From: Siphlonurus alternatus | Lineage: Eukaryota > Arthropoda > Insecta > Ephemeroptera > Siphlonuridae | Assembly: GCA_949825025.1 (NCBI GenBank) | Contig: OX463781.1 | Coordinates: 35,853,537-35,917,536 of the forward strand | DNA length: 64,000 bases | Direction of reading: 5' to 3' | Part shown: positions 1-14,606 of the stretch, in pieces | How the letters are laid out: the number at the start of each line of letters is the position of its first letter | Position numbering within the stretch: the first letter of the stretch is position 1 | The notes under the pieces: generated by a model | Seen by the model: only the letters and a program-made list of their open reading frames with translations | What the model was told of the DNA's origin: nothing | The model's database searches: none | Position numbers and translations under genes: made by a program

Positions 1-1324
1 AGATGCCCTATAGCAAACAAGCTTTCTCTGGTTTCAAGAAAATAAAGAAAAGCGTAACAAAATATATATATAAAAAATTAAAATAAAAAACATCTTGGCA
101 CGTACACCACTTCTAGCATAATAATTTCATTTTTTGTATTTAGTTTAATTAAGACAGATTGAGAATCAAGTTGCACTAATCTTTTCTGCCAAGATTTTGG
201 GAGTTTAAGTGAAATAATGTAAGAAAGCACCCTAATTATATATTTTAATAAAAGGTGTCTCATCTAGACTGCGACCTAAGTCCACGACTTAAGTATCATT
301 TATACTTAAGTATAGATGTCGTGATCGACCGAGTCCATCCTGTCAGCTTGTATTTGTACTGACTTAAGCCTTTTCAATGGTTTTCGACTGTCAGTTCTAT
401 CAGTTGCTGTAGCTTTGTTTTCTGTCACGTTTTAGAGACATAATTGCGAAATATTGTTCTATCATTATATACAATTATTGATAAATAAAAATAATGTAAA
501 TAATATTATTTTAAGTCTAAGCGCTGCAGTATATAGATTGGACAGGAAAGAGTTTTGCGACCACGACGAAATTATCCATCACAGAATTTGTCTATTTTGG
601 CTGAGGAAACGCTGAAACCTCAGTCAGAATATTCCAATCAATTACCTCCCGAATGTACCTACTACCTAATATTGTCACCTAAAACAATATACCACTTAAT
701 GTCATCACGCCCCTTTATAAACTGCGTGAAATTCCGACAAAGGGAAATTTCATGCTACTCTGAAGTATGCATCAATTTTAAAGACAACGATTAATGATTT
801 TTTTCTTTTACACTTCCTATTTTTTACATGTATTTTTATTAACCCTATTTCCTATTCGCATCTATTTTCTCAAGTTTCATTATTGCGTCTATTTTTTTTC
901 CACACTACTATATAGTAATGCTGCTTTTTTTCCACCCCTTCTCTCACTCATATTATTTTTTTGATCCTCATATTTAGTGTCAAATTCTGGTGTCACGCGT
1001 TCTGCCTTCTCACTCTTCCCTACGCTTTAAACTTTTCATTTTTTTATTATTAGTTTTTTTTTTAACTCAACATAATATATATACAGTCTATACCTTTCAT
1101 ATCTATAACAAATGTCGTGACATTTTCTTACTCTTTTTTAGATCTAAATATTTATGTCTCATAGGGATGAAGATGATAAACTTAAAGCTAGTAGAGCTGG
1201 TATATATGCCATCTTGTACTACTATAGTAATATAGTAAGCATTCAGATGGAGAGCACATGTCAAAAATTGTTTTCTTGAAATATATGTGTCCGCGTGCCG
1301 CAGCGCTATAGTGTACACGGGATG

Positions 1325-1328
<4 letters not shown>
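1..1328. other. AT-rich non-coding DNA
   Basis: I see no supportable gene. A perfect 10 bp inverted repeat (ACTTAAGTAT, 5 bp loop) lies at 287-311 within a short stretch of normal complexity (about 265-370). An open frame at 555-794 encodes 79 residues of unremarkable composition with no recognised motif, and I do not call it a gene. The rest is T-rich spacer. Confidence 0.6.
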
Positions 1329-1377
<49 letters not shown>

Positions 1378-1383
1378 CTCTCT
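1329..1383. repeat. (CT)n microsatellite
   Basis: About 55 bp of CT dinucleotides with one phase break near 1360, grading into TTC triplets. The Arg/Glu-rich open frame read through it on the minus strand is an artefact of the repeat. Confidence 0.97.
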
Positions 1384-2506
1384 TCTTCTTTATGTACCCA
1401 TGTCGAGGGAGGAAGGGTTAGGGGAGGGGGGTAAGATATCATGCCCCCCCTCCTCTTTCTTTTCGTGACACCCTCAGAACATGGTGTTGTCTTTAAATAA
1501 AAACCCTTTCTACTCTTTTTTTTTTTTTTAGCTCTGTCACATTATCATTCCGGTCCTTCTTGTCTAAGCCAGGTGCCCATTTTCCATATTTATTTTGTCT
1601 ACACTGTCTAAAATGTATAACAATATTTTTTAAACTTTTTTTTTTAATTTTTTGTTTTATGTGTTTATAAAATTTTACACAAAACTATATAATGATAAAA
1701 ACCAGATCACGTTATATTTATATTATAACAAAGTAAAAGAAAATAGAACAAAAAATAATATATATAGAAAATCATATTTAAAAAGTATTTATAAAATTAA
1801 ATATTTTGCAACATATTTAGTTGAGTGTAAGATTATTGAAAATTGTTTATACAGTACATCACAATCTCTATTTTAAATTTGTTCAAAGTAAAGCCACACC
1901 TGATCAATTTCTTTTTTTAGTCTGCAGATGATAAAATATAAATATAAAAATATTTTTTTAGGGGGAAGGGAGCAAAGGGTTTGTCATGTTATTTCTTATC
2001 AATGATAAGAAATATATGAAAAATTGAGAGAATTATTTATTGTTTGTTATCAGCGAGCAAGCAAGATGGGGAAGTCAATATAGTCGATATATTTCTTACC
2101 ATCAAGCAAACATAAATTTTCTCTCCATACCTGAAGCATAATCTTTGACAAACACAATACACAGATAAGATGTTGCACATTTTGCACCTTTGTTTGTGCT
2201 GAAGTATGGCTTGTGGTGACTCACCAATCACGTAAAGACAAGTGGCAGGTGATTCACCAAAACGACAGAAGGATTGGTCACTCTCTTATCATTCTCAGAT
2301 TAATTGAATTATAGTTACATTACATAATATATTTAATTTTATTTTTAGATTATTATACAATTAAGTGATATACATAGCAATTATCTATTAAGTATTAATT
2401 TATGTAATAATTTAATTTTATAATCTAAATTCTAGTTTATTTACAAGAATTTGAAAATGATAACTATTTATTTTTAGAATTGATAATAATTCAATATAGA
2501 ACATAA
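1384..2506. other. AT-rich spacer
   Basis: Nothing gene-like is visible. The stretch includes poly-T tracts (about 1517-1530) and long AT-only runs. Position 2037-2280 is less AT-rich, but its cysteine-containing minus-strand frame (2037-2231) shows no metal-binding spacing that I can name. Confidence 0.55.
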
Positions 2507-2523
2507 TATACACAGTTATAAAT

Positions 2524-2665
2524 TATTAGCACTACTGCTTGAAACATTCAAGCAGTCAGCGACGATTTTCAGAGCTAGCTTGAAAGTTTCAAGCAAGTTA
2601 TATGAAAGCTGCAGTTGCTTGAAAGATTCAAGCAGTGTTGCTTGAATCTTTCAAGCAACTTTTTA
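2524..2665. repeat. Left inverted end: array of four hairpin units
   Basis: Four copies of the 17 bp near-palindrome GCTTGAA-nnn-TTCAAGC are separated by 5 to 30 bp. Each copy can fold on itself, and the array as a whole is complementary to the right-hand array at 4026-4205. Confidence 0.85.
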
Positions 2666-3208
2666 AACAGCGCCGTTCGGTGACGGTGGTAGAGGGATGA
2701 AAATACAGGGGAAGACGACGCCAGTCAGAGAAAAGTGACGCCATCCAATGTGATGAAGAATGAGAGAAAATATCATCGAAATAGTGACAAATAAGTTACA
2801 GGTAAGTGATAAAACTAATGTTCAATTGTATGCTTTATGCTCATATAGATATAAAAAACAATAAAACGTTTCAAATAGGTTATAAATGTTGTGTCCAAAT
2901 GTGGCTTCTTTTCCCGGTTTCATGCACTGCTCCTTTCAATATGGCTAAAAATGTTGAAAATAATAAAAGTATTTTAAAGAAAAAAAATTATATATTAATT
3001 ATATTATACAATTACGTTAATTTATTTTAATTTAAATCAAAATAGTATAATAATTTTATTAATTGCATATCTATAAAAATTAAATTTCATTAAAAAAATC
3101 GATATTAAAAAAAAATAAATAAAAAAAAAGTCAATGCAACGTTTGATCGCTTTAATTGTGATGATCGAGGGAGTACATAGCTCATGATTTTCTTTTTTTG
3201 ATTATTAG

Positions 3209-3430
3209 GTGTGCTTCGGAGAGGCAATGGTGATGACGAGACTGATGAGCTGGACTCGTGGTCATGGTCGAGATGCTGGTGTGACTGTGCCTGCCTGAGA
3301 GCCGAGGAAGTGTCTGCCCCTTGGTGCCCCTACAATGACCCCGAGCCCCGCCTGCCCCAACCAACAACCCCATGAACAGCATCAACAACCCACAACTGCC
3401 CATTCTGTGCCTGTCCCAGCCGAACTTAAC
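3209..3430 (+). pseudogene. Exon-like block inside the foldback element, one internal stop
   Basis: A GC-rich island lies in an AT-rich element. It is preceded by a pyrimidine tract and TTATTAG and followed by GTGAGT, so it has good acceptor and donor sites. The block is exactly 74 codons in phase 0 at both ends and reads through except for one TGA at 3296-3298. Before the stop the frame contains TRGHGRDAGVTVPA. After it comes a Pro/Gln/His-rich stretch (QQPHEQHQQPTTAHSVPVPA). A possible upstream exon, ATG at 2760 to CAG|GTAAGT at 2801, encodes MRENIIEIVTNKLQ and would join in the same phase. I do not recognise the protein. It may be a decayed transposase exon or a captured host fragment. A second frame is open to 3371, and the minus strand is open too, so the reading is inferred. 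Confidence 0.4.
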
Positions 3431-4025
3431 GTGAGTCACAAAGTTATAAGTGAAAATAAAAACAGTTTTGTTATATTTTTCAATTAATGTGAATTTTTGT
3501 AAATGAAATAATTTTTGCTGTAAGAGAATAATAAAATGACAAATATTAAAATTTTGAAATGTTTATCAAGAAATATAATTATTAAAAATATGTAAATTGT
3601 AACTATAATGATTTATTATTTCAACTATCACCTCTTCCATCATTTAACTCACATGTCTGAATTCAAACCATAAACCATATAGTGATATATAAAGTATAAT
3701 ATAGTGAACAAAAGTGCATGTAGATTGCAAATGCAACTGAAGTGAGTAATTTATAATTATATTATAATAAAATGTAGAATTGTTTATAAATATTATTGCT
3801 ATACAGAGCATTTTAGTTTTATAGCACTTATATATATATATATAATAATTTAAAATATTGCATTTCTTAATTGTATTGCAGATTTTTTTAAGTTAGCAGG
3901 TTCAGTGCATGAAACACCGAAAATTTTACTTGATCTATTTTACATGTAAAAAAAATATAAGTTAGTTAGATTATAGCTATAGCTAGGGGAGGTAAAAGGG
4001 GAGGGGAGGAAAGAAAGCTTATTCA

Positions 4026-4205
4026 AGAGCGTGAATGGTTCAAGCAAAAGTGCTTGAAAGATTCAAGCAAGCGTTAGCTTGAAAGATTCACGCAAGTCTG
4101 CGTGAAAGTTTCAAGCAAAATATTGCTTGAATCTTTCAAGCACAGTTGCTTGAAACAGGCAAGGACCAATAATTTGCTTGAAACTTTCAAGCAGTACTGC
4201 TAATA
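4026..4205. repeat. Right inverted end: array of seven hairpin units
   Basis: Seven copies of the GCTTGAA/TTCAAGC hairpin unit, two of them with a GCGTGAA or TTCACGC half, form the right-hand end of the element. The copy number differs from the left end (seven against four), which suggests gain or loss of units after insertion. Confidence 0.85.
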
Positions 4206-4222
4206 ATTTTTAACTGTGTATA

Positions 4223-6029
<1,807 letters not shown>

Positions 6030-6335
6030 AGATATTAGAATGTGAAAATTTTAGTGGCTTAATCGAAAGAAGGTGTAAAGATATGGTACTGTGAATTTTT
6101 TCAGATTTTTCGGAACTATTTTTACAACATTATTGAAATTCTACTTTATGACGTCACGGGCGGCACTGTCCTATCCTTTTTCTTAAGGAGTGTCGCCCGT
6201 GACGTCATCAAAATAGACTTTCAATAATTTTTTAAAAATAGTTCCCGGTCTCAGAAAAATCTGAAAAAATTCACAGTACCATATTTTTACCCCTTCTTTC
6301 GATTAAGCCACTAAAATTTTCAAATTCTAATATCT
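6030..6335. mobile_element. Long palindromic MITE, TGACGTCAC family, copy 1
   Basis: The left arm (6030-6165) is nearly the reverse complement of the right arm (6190-6335). Arm landmarks from the outside in are AGATATTAGAA, AAAATTTTAGTGGCTTAATC, a TCAGATTTTT tract, GAACTATTTTTA, and the GC stem GTGACGTCACGGGCG near the centre. A short asymmetric centre (GTCCTATCCTTTTTCTTAAG) separates the arms. No coding capacity is seen. The central about 100 bp is shared with the copies at 32423 and 55249, but the outer arms differ from theirs, so this is a separate subfamily. Confidence 0.85.
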
Positions 6336-9310
6336 CATAGGATTCAGTAAATTCAGTTTATATTAAAAATTTATAAAACATAACTAATAGAGGGCTTCTT
6401 ATCCAAATAAGAAATAAAAAAAATGCATGTATTCCATTTCATTAATTTCTACTTTAATATCCTCCTCCCTCCCCCACAATGTTACGTTTATTATAGAATG
6501 TTTTCTTGTTTTTTTTTTTTTTTCATTTTTTTAAATATTTTTCAGTAAACCGAGGTAAATGTGGCGATGCGTGGTTCTAAAAGTAAGTTAAAGCCGCAAG
6601 TCCACCCCATCACGGAGCTATTTCTGTGGTGTTTCCAAGGGCAGTGTTACTCCCTCAAAAGTGTATGAAGAGCGAACCAAGACAATTTTTGCTTTAAATA
6701 ACGAGTAGGACACATGACTGAGAAACTGGAGTAAACCTGGCATGAATGAAAATCTCACGAAGAGAGAGTGGGGAGGAGGTGGAAAAGCGAGGAGAGAGGG
6801 AGGGCGAATAAATACTTCTCTTTCTATCTATTTACACCTCTTACAGTGAAAAACAGCTTGGGTAAAAAATATATAATATAAATACAACATGTATATCTAT
6901 ATATCTATTAAAATTTGTGTCAACCACTTTTTGATACATGAAACATTTCCGGTGATGTGATTTTGTGTGTGTGGGGGTTTAACTATATTTTTTAAAGCAG
7001 AAAAAAAATTTAAACTATATAAAAACTAATCATTATTTATATAAATTGAAATATATTATAATTAATTGAATATTCTAATGCAGATTTGAACAAAAATACA
7101 AAGGTGCATATTACATATTTTAATTTAAACAACATGCTGTATTGATTGCGATTAAAAAATATACATATATATGTAATATTCATATATATATACAATTTAA
7201 ATAAAATTGAAATGGTTTTAATCATATAATATAAAGTGTATATAAAAATGGATAAAACTTATGATTTGAATGAGTTAATGATTTTTTTATATACTTCATT
7301 ATATATAAAAATATAATATTTTATAAAACTGACTGATCTTTTACATTTAGAAGTTAGTAAAAATTGAAAGCTAAAAGATACATTTTATCCAGAAGAGTCA
7401 GGGTTTTGGTCAGCCTCGTACTAATTACCATTAAGTTCACTCACTAAAATCTCAATCCTCCTCCTTAAAGAGGGGGTGTATGTATATATAACCATCATCA
7501 GACACAACATGAATTCATCTTTATAAATATAAAAGACCATGCTACTCTACCACAGTAGAGATCCTTTTGATCTTGATACCACGAAAAAAAAAAATACCCT
7601 CTCTATTTACTAATATAGCATGGTCATCATGGATCAAGCAAGCAAGTATATTTCAAACACTGCAATGATATAAGCAAACTCTCTTTTTGCACATATTTCA
7701 TTCTCTTATTAATATTTTTTGTTTATACATATGATGTTTCATTTATCCTCTCTTTTATCATCATGGATTTTTTTTAAATTTTAACGAATCAAAACTAAGT
7801 TGGAAGGATCTAAACAGAGAAGTAAAAAATAATAATAATTTAGTATAATATTTAGATAAATGTAGTATAGTAGTACTCTAATATAAGTACTGTATACTGT
7901 AGCTTAAACATTTTTGATACTTATTTTTCTAAAGCTATTTCTTCAAATAATTGTGTGGAAGAAATCCACAAATAAATTTATTAAAGCAATTTAATTTTAG
8001 AATTTTATCCTCAGCTAACTAAAATTTTACTTATGAAACATGGTGCCATAATTATAATAAATACGTATATCTTTTGCATGATATGGTTCTTAAAGAATTT
8101 TTCTGATGAATTTGTAATTTTTAATTATAACGTCTTCGTTGTATAAACAAACTATAGTCAAGTACAAATTAAGACTATAGAATTTTAAATTATCAAAAAT
8201 TATTGTAACTTGGATTGTCTAGTCAATTCGATTAGGATTATAATAAGATTAATCAGGAATATAATTAGGTATTATTGATTTTTAAGGGCAGTAAAATCAA
8301 AATTTTATAGTTAATAATGTACTTAAAATATAAACAAATAGACAAAAATAACTACTAAATTGTAATATTGCAATTGTTGTTGACATTTTAAGTAATCTAT
8401 ATTTTAAAATGTGTGTTTTTTTTTTATAAAAGTTGAGCAATTGTACTTAATTTCTCTTATGTATATTATATACATACAGGGTTCTTTTTTAATTCTAAGA
8501 ACTTTATATGAATGACCAGGAGTAATGTAAAGGAATAATGAGGCACTATGACCCTTCTGTGTCAGAGAGAGGGGGGAGGGGGGAGTAAAGAGAGCATTGT
8601 AATGACGTCATCACGACCCTAAGTGTCTGCATGTAATCATAGAAGAAGAAGGAGAAAATCCTTGCCGACTGTCATTCAAGGGTGACAATAGGCCAGAAGA
8701 TTACATACAGAGGGTGTACAGGGGGCGTTCTATGGCAGATTTTACATCTGGTGACTAATACAGATGATAGATTTGGATCCTTATCTCTTACGACGACAAA
8801 GGAAAAAATGTAGAAAATCCCTTCTTTTTCTATCAATAATACTGCCCTTTTTTTATCATTATTATACATTGCATGCATCATATACGCAACACTGCCTAAA
8901 GAAGGATTAAAATATATTACAATTTTAAACAGTTCTTTTTTTGGTATTATATACATTATACCATGCTATAGTTTATTAGTGCTTTATACTATATTATTAT
9001 ATTTATAAATATATAAATAATATACTGCTTGGTGGAAAAAAAATATTAAAAAATATTTGCCATGCATGTCTGTTGGATTCATTGACTTGTGAGATGAACA
9101 TACTAAAAAAATATATATATAACACTATCACTCAAGAAATGAATTAAGTACTTAGCTCGTGCATATGTGAACTAATTGCTTTTAATTATTTTCAAATTGT
9201 GTGTGTATTATAAATTTATTTATTTTCATATTATATTTGTATGAAAGAAATTTATTTAAAGATTTATGGAATGATCAAATTCACTGTCTTTGATCTGATT
9301 GTGAGTGTTA
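6336..9310. other. AT-rich spacer with a short exon-like patch
   Basis: Mostly AT-rich. Around 6545-6670 composition is more balanced: TATTTTTCAG ends at 6544 and resembles a splice acceptor, and an ATG frame of 33 codons (6567-6668) follows. I do not recognise the peptide and consider it weak. TGACGTCA lies at 8603-8610. A frame on the minus strand at 8672-8956 has no supporting features. Confidence 0.45.
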
Positions 9311-9523
9311 GGCTTGTTGCAGACAAAATCGTATGATTTCGCAGCGTATGATAAAAAAAAAATTAAGAAACTATGCGATCAGGTATGCGCGCGCACACAC
9401 AGCTTCGCATGGTATCGTATGGTATGACATCGTAAGTTTCTCATTTAGAACCGGTTCTAAATTTTTATCATACGAAGTCATACGATACGAAATCATAAGA
9501 TGCGATGCTGTCTGCGAGCAGCC
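9311..9523. mobile_element. PIF/Harbinger-like MITE
   Basis: A 213 bp element whose ends are inverted copies: GGCTTGTTGCAGACA at the left, and GGCTGCTCGCAGACA when the right end is reverse-complemented. It is flanked by TTA on both sides (9308-9310 and 9524-9526). A 3 bp TTA/TAA duplication is the known hallmark of PIF/Harbinger elements. The interior repeats CGTATGATTTCG-like and CGTATGAT motifs in both orientations. There is no open frame of note. Confidence 0.75.
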
Positions 9524-12500
9524 TTAATTTCAAAGGGAGGTGGACTCTCTTTTTACGTGTCTCGACATAGCAACTGTCATCATGTGAATAAAATCCGTCA
9601 GAGCCTCTAAGGATCGAACTCACGATTATCATGTGTCTTATATGATTCGGAAGCACTGTACCTGTTTCTTATGTTCAGAACGTGTTATTTAATTTAAAAA
9701 TATTAAAACATAATAAAGAATGTAAAAATGCTGCACAGATCCCAGTGACTTTGAGGCTTTGCAGAGAATGTTTCAACCCTTCTTTCATTTCCGGTGATGC
9801 AACCCTTCCCAGACTGAATATTTTCACCCTTATACTATTGCAAACAGATGCAGAAACGAATCTTATCTTGCAAGATTTTTTTTCTTCTTCTTAGTTTCAC
9901 TTTATAAGTATTTTTTATACATATATATGGTTGTATATAAATTATGTTGGTATATACTCCAGCTACCCTTCTGCATTTTGACATGCCAAACATTGTTGTA
10001 TATTTTTACATACCACAAGATTCCTGCAACATAAAGACCAATCTCCCCCACCTGTCCTCAATATGTCAAAATATTTACAAATAACAAATTTGTATTAGAG
10101 ATGAAATAAGTGACATAAATTTAGTATAATGCATTACTGATATTTTTTTTTAACGCATTTTATATTTTAATAAAAGTAAAATGTGAGAAACTTGAAATTT
10201 AATTTGAATAAAATAGGCCATATACATAATTTAAATTAAAGCAATATTAAACTGTATTTTATACGCAACAAGAAATTTAGTAGAACAATTTAATGAAAAA
10301 AAAATCATAAAAAATAAACCCAAGATGAATTTTTTGGGCGTGCAATATACCAAATAGCAATTTAATTAAAAATCATAATTACTTATATATAAATTATTTT
10401 CCATTTTTTCTATCATATTTGAAGGCTTCAAATCAATTTATTTGATTTATTTCCCAATTTTACTATTATAGTATATATATTTAATTTTAATCTACAAAAT
10501 CTCTAATTAATTAAAGTAAGATTATAAATCAATAAATAGAAATTATCAAACGATTATATATTCTAATCAACAACAACAACCAATCACAGTCATGAAAGAA
10601 TTGATGATAAAAACTTGCAATCTCTATTTTATATTTTAAAACAATTATAAAAAAAAGTTCTGATTAATATTATAAATAAATTGTTAATTCATTCGTATAT
10701 ATTTCCAAGAAAAAAAAACTTCTACTAACAATTAACAATATTCTTATAATTGATACAATACTTGTGTGTATAATGTTTCTATATTTAAAACATGTTTACT
10801 ACGAGAACATTTTATTATACGCATTGAAATAAAATAAAAGGATATATAATATAATGGGGTGTTAAAGGAAAAGCATCATTAGTGAAAAAAGATATCATCA
10901 TAATTATTATCATGTTCTCGTTATAAACATTATAAACTCAAGTTGCGAGTTTAAAAAAAAAAAATGTATCATGCAACTATTGAAAAAATGTTAAAAAGCA
11001 AAATACATGAATGTTTATTTTTTTATATTTAAATATTTAATGGTGTGTTAATCATTTTATTGTTTACTTTTTAAATAAGTATAAGATCTCATGATATTTG
11101 TATGAATATAATTTTGCTTCATTAGTTTTTTTTTTAACACCATTACTTTTTTGTTTTGTCTTAACATTTTTTTACAGCAGGGAAACCCTTCTTAATTACA
11201 TACAAAACTCCGTCAATTTAACCCTTTTTGTGTCTTACATTTCTTCCCCACCCCGGCCTCCTTAAGCTTTGAGTGATGTCAACAACACGACGGTGTACCA
11301 GTAACTAATGGTCTTTGTACTGTAATAATAAAACATGAACATGCACTTTTTTTTATCAACGTTTTAATTATAAAAATGTTGAATTTTAGAAACGAAGCAA
11401 TTCAAGTTAATTGCATACTTGAGTAATGAATTTTTTAGCTTTCGTTGAGATATTTTCTTAATATTATTAATATTATTATTTTTTTTAAACTAATATAATA
11501 TTGAGTTGCCTATAGTTTCAAAACTGGGATATATTCAAAATGTTAGGCAGATGTAGTTGTTGTACAAGCCAAAAAAATCTCCAAATTTGAGATCTGACAG
11601 AATCCAACTTTATATGGCGCATTAAATATTTTATTCAATTCCAAAATTGGCAACCAATGAGAAACAAGATTATTCCTATACCAGGAAATTTCAATTAATT
11701 AATTAACATGCTCAATTACACCCTAATTTTTGTGCAATGGCTTTATGATTATTTTATGCCATGCACGTTAATAATTTTTCTATGTACAGCTACAATTTTT
11801 TTCGTAAGAAATCGACATTTTATTTTATTTTTTTTTTAAATTTTAAAGTACATTGCTTGGGGGAGAAAAAGCCAAGACTCTAGTACTGTATGTACGAGCC
11901 AACTGAGGCTTAGGTGGACAAGATTTTTCTTTTATCACCACGTTATGTGCTAAATATGTACTATATATTATTTCATATTTCTTATAATGATATATTTTTT
12001 GCAGTATTATTGCCTTGGCCTTTACTCCCCCAGAAGAAAATGTACCATTTAGAACTCTATTTTTATATTATATTCATACTTCTTTTTAAATACTCTCTTT
12101 TATTTCATTCAACCACATTATATAGTAGCGCCATGTCTTGAGACGTGGCAAAAAATGAAACTACAGCTATCAAATAGCAAATTTATTACTTTACGAATAA
12201 TACACTTCTTTTTTAAAGAAGCAGGTTAAAAAAAAAAAAGAGTCTTACAAGAGGGTAGATGTTAGAAGGCTATCTGCGGGATTGTTAGAAACAAAACGAT
12301 GTAAAACAAGCTTGAAGAGGTCTCGGGAGACCAATAACTTGCGCCTTCTATACACTCGATCTTTTTTTCTCTCCTCAAACCTAAAAAAGGCAGGTTATAG
12401 AAGTATAAGGGAAAAAAAATATATATAAGTAGTGATCGAGATAGCTTCTGAGCATTATTTTGTGGGAAAATACGACTTTTATATATTTTCTATATTATAT

Positions 12501-13804
12501 GAACTTTACCTCACTATTTTTTGTTTTTATATGCTGTGCACTATCTTCAGTTTTAGAATAGTATAGGGAGAATTTTTAGTAAGCAATTTTTAAATAATTG
12601 ACGGAGGTCCAGTATAAAAATGAATTACGTAGGTTGCAACTAAATTTTATTTGAACTTATCTTTTATATTCTTTTTATGTATATTTTATTATTACTTCTA
12701 TATACCAAATTATTTTATAAGTACTTATTCTTTTTAATAGTGTAATAATTAGCTATTTTATTGTTGTAAAAACTATTTATCATCATTTTGAACATAAATT
12801 ATTTAAAATTTTATGTTCTCAATTTTTGATCTACTTTTTAACTATTTTTTTATTTATTGCTGATATATTATTTATTATTTAAAATTTTTAATAGCAGCGC
12901 TAATATATGAATAAATATTGATAATTTTTTTTTTAAAATTATATTCCAATAATTCCACTTTAAAAAAAAAATCGAATATCATAACTTTATAAAAAAAAAT
13001 GTAAAGTGAGAAGGATAAAATATCATCCCTTAGATATAAAAAAAATAGAAGAAATATTTCCATCCTCCCTTTTCCTGCTTCACTATCTCTATATCTTACA
13101 ATATTGGTGTCAAATTCAACGCTTGGGTACGTGGTTTATGTCGCGCCAGAGAGCTTCAAATCATTCATTATGTATGATACAAGAGAAGCATGCATGGACA
13201 TTGGAGAAGAAGAAGAAGTTTTTCCCCGATCATGGGCAGCATCGGCGTAACAAGCCCAAGAGAGTCAATCGACCTCCCCCCCCTCCTCCTTCCACCCTTG
13301 GATAATATATACTTCGCGGATTGCCAGGCAGTAGTAGTATTCCTATAGAGTTCGGGCAACACTCCACCTTGAATAGAAAGTTAGCAAAAATTTACGACTT
13401 GTAAGGTGGCTATACCAGACTACTGTCTGTAAAATACAGAAGTTTCTTTTTATATATAATACATTATGTATCTTTTTTTGCAAAAGGTATATATATATAT
13501 ATATATATATTATGTTATAAAATATATATTATAGAAGAATTTTTGTATGAAATAGTTCACTATTTTTATATAAATTTTTATGTATATAGAAAATTTATTT
13601 CTCACATATATATGAAGTTCATTTCATAATACATAATAATTTTTGCTGACTTGGAAAGAGTCATATAAAAAAGTATTATTGAGAATAAAAAAAAAAAATA
13701 AGAGTAAGATTAAGTTCGATTCAAGTATTAAAATAAAAAAATAAAATAATACTTTTGAAAACTCACTATAAATTTTTACAAGTGATGGTAAGATGACCAT
13801 CAAT

Positions 13805-13806
<2 letters not shown>
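9524..13806. other. AT-rich spacer
   Basis: About 4.3 kb with no supportable gene. The most complex patches are 9530-9670, 12240-12370 (with the small palindrome GGTCTCGGGAGACC) and 13090-13420. The open frame at 13006-13305 ends in a Lys/Pro-rich stretch read from polypurine and poly-C tracts, and I do not call it. A short (AT)n run lies at 13487-13511. Confidence 0.5.

Positions 13807-13864
<58 letters not shown>
13807..13864. repeat. (CT)n microsatellite
   Basis: About 58 bp of pure TC dinucleotides. The Arg/Glu-repeat frame on the minus strand is an artefact. Confidence 0.98.
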
Positions 13865-13867
<3 letters not shown>

Positions 13868-14012
13868 TCACTCACTCCATACTCCATACTGTTAAAAAAA
13901 AGTAGAACTATAAAAAAGCACAGTAACTAAACAGTCGGCGGCACCTGGACTTTTTGTAAGTATGTAAGTCTCCATGCTGCAGCAACATTTTATGTTGGTC
14001 AGTCAATTACGA

Positions 14013-14042
14013 CGTTGCGTCCAGTCAAGTTGTGACGCAACG
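14013..14042. repeat. Small GC-rich inverted repeat
   Basis: Perfect 9 bp arms CGTTGCGTC and GACGCAACG with a 12 bp loop. This is unusual GC content for the surroundings. It could be a hairpin or the relic of a larger element. Confidence 0.6.
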
Positions 14043-14515
14043 TTACGATCTCGCTATTGCCATCATGATATTTATTCTGGAGGAGGAAGGAGGGTGAAAT
14101 AAAATAGCAGGACCCCTCATCAACAAGAGTCCTCAATTTTTTTTTATATCTTATTAGGTACCGTTCTTTTCTAAAACCATTAAAAATTGTTACACTTTTG
14201 GAGTATCTAGTTTTAGAATAAATTATTTTCTTTAATAAAAGTAGTAAGATACATTTTATCTTTATTTAAATAATGTAATAAAAACAGTTTTAAAAAAATT
14301 AAAAATGTAAAATAATATAATATATTAACGGGATTAAAATTATTACGTATTATTTTTCCTATTATTTTATAATGTTATTTACAAATAATAATATTTATAT
14401 AACAAATCCTTTATTGATTGTGCAGATAACTTTTATTATTTTATTGCGATATTATTGTTATTGTTAATAACATGATATGTATAGGTTATTATGTGTAGTT
14501 CTGAAGTATTATATA

Positions 14516-14519
<4 letters not shown>

Positions 14520-14604
<85 letters not shown>
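14520..14604. repeat. (AT)n microsatellite
   Basis: About 85 bp of alternating AT. Confidence 0.97.

Positions 14605-14606
<2 letters not shown>

Larger units (their letters stand above)
2507..4222. mobile_element. Foldback-like transposon with hairpin-array inverted ends
   Basis: The two ends are inverted copies of each other. The outer parts match over about 35 bp, beginning TATACACAGTTA, with AATTATTAGCA and ACTGCTTGAAA following at both ends. Inside each end lies an array of 17 bp near-palindromes of the form GCTTGAA-nnn-TTCAAGC: four at 2529-2660 and seven at 4030-4195, spaced irregularly. A further short inverted match (CAGTGCATGAAAC) occurs at about 2920 and 3904. The 1,716 bp length, inverted ends and internal repeats fit a foldback or MULE-like DNA transposon. 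The flanks are AT-only, so I could not define a target duplication. An exon-like GC-rich block sits inside (3209-3430). No transposase domain is recognisable, so the superfamily is open. Confidence 0.75.

Noticed and set aside
9598..9668. tRNA-like sequence on the minus strand: GAGTTCGATCC resembles a B box, with a possible anticodon stem upstream
   Set aside because: The D-arm and acceptor stem do not pair and the loop sizes are wrong. At best it is a decayed tRNA-derived fragment.
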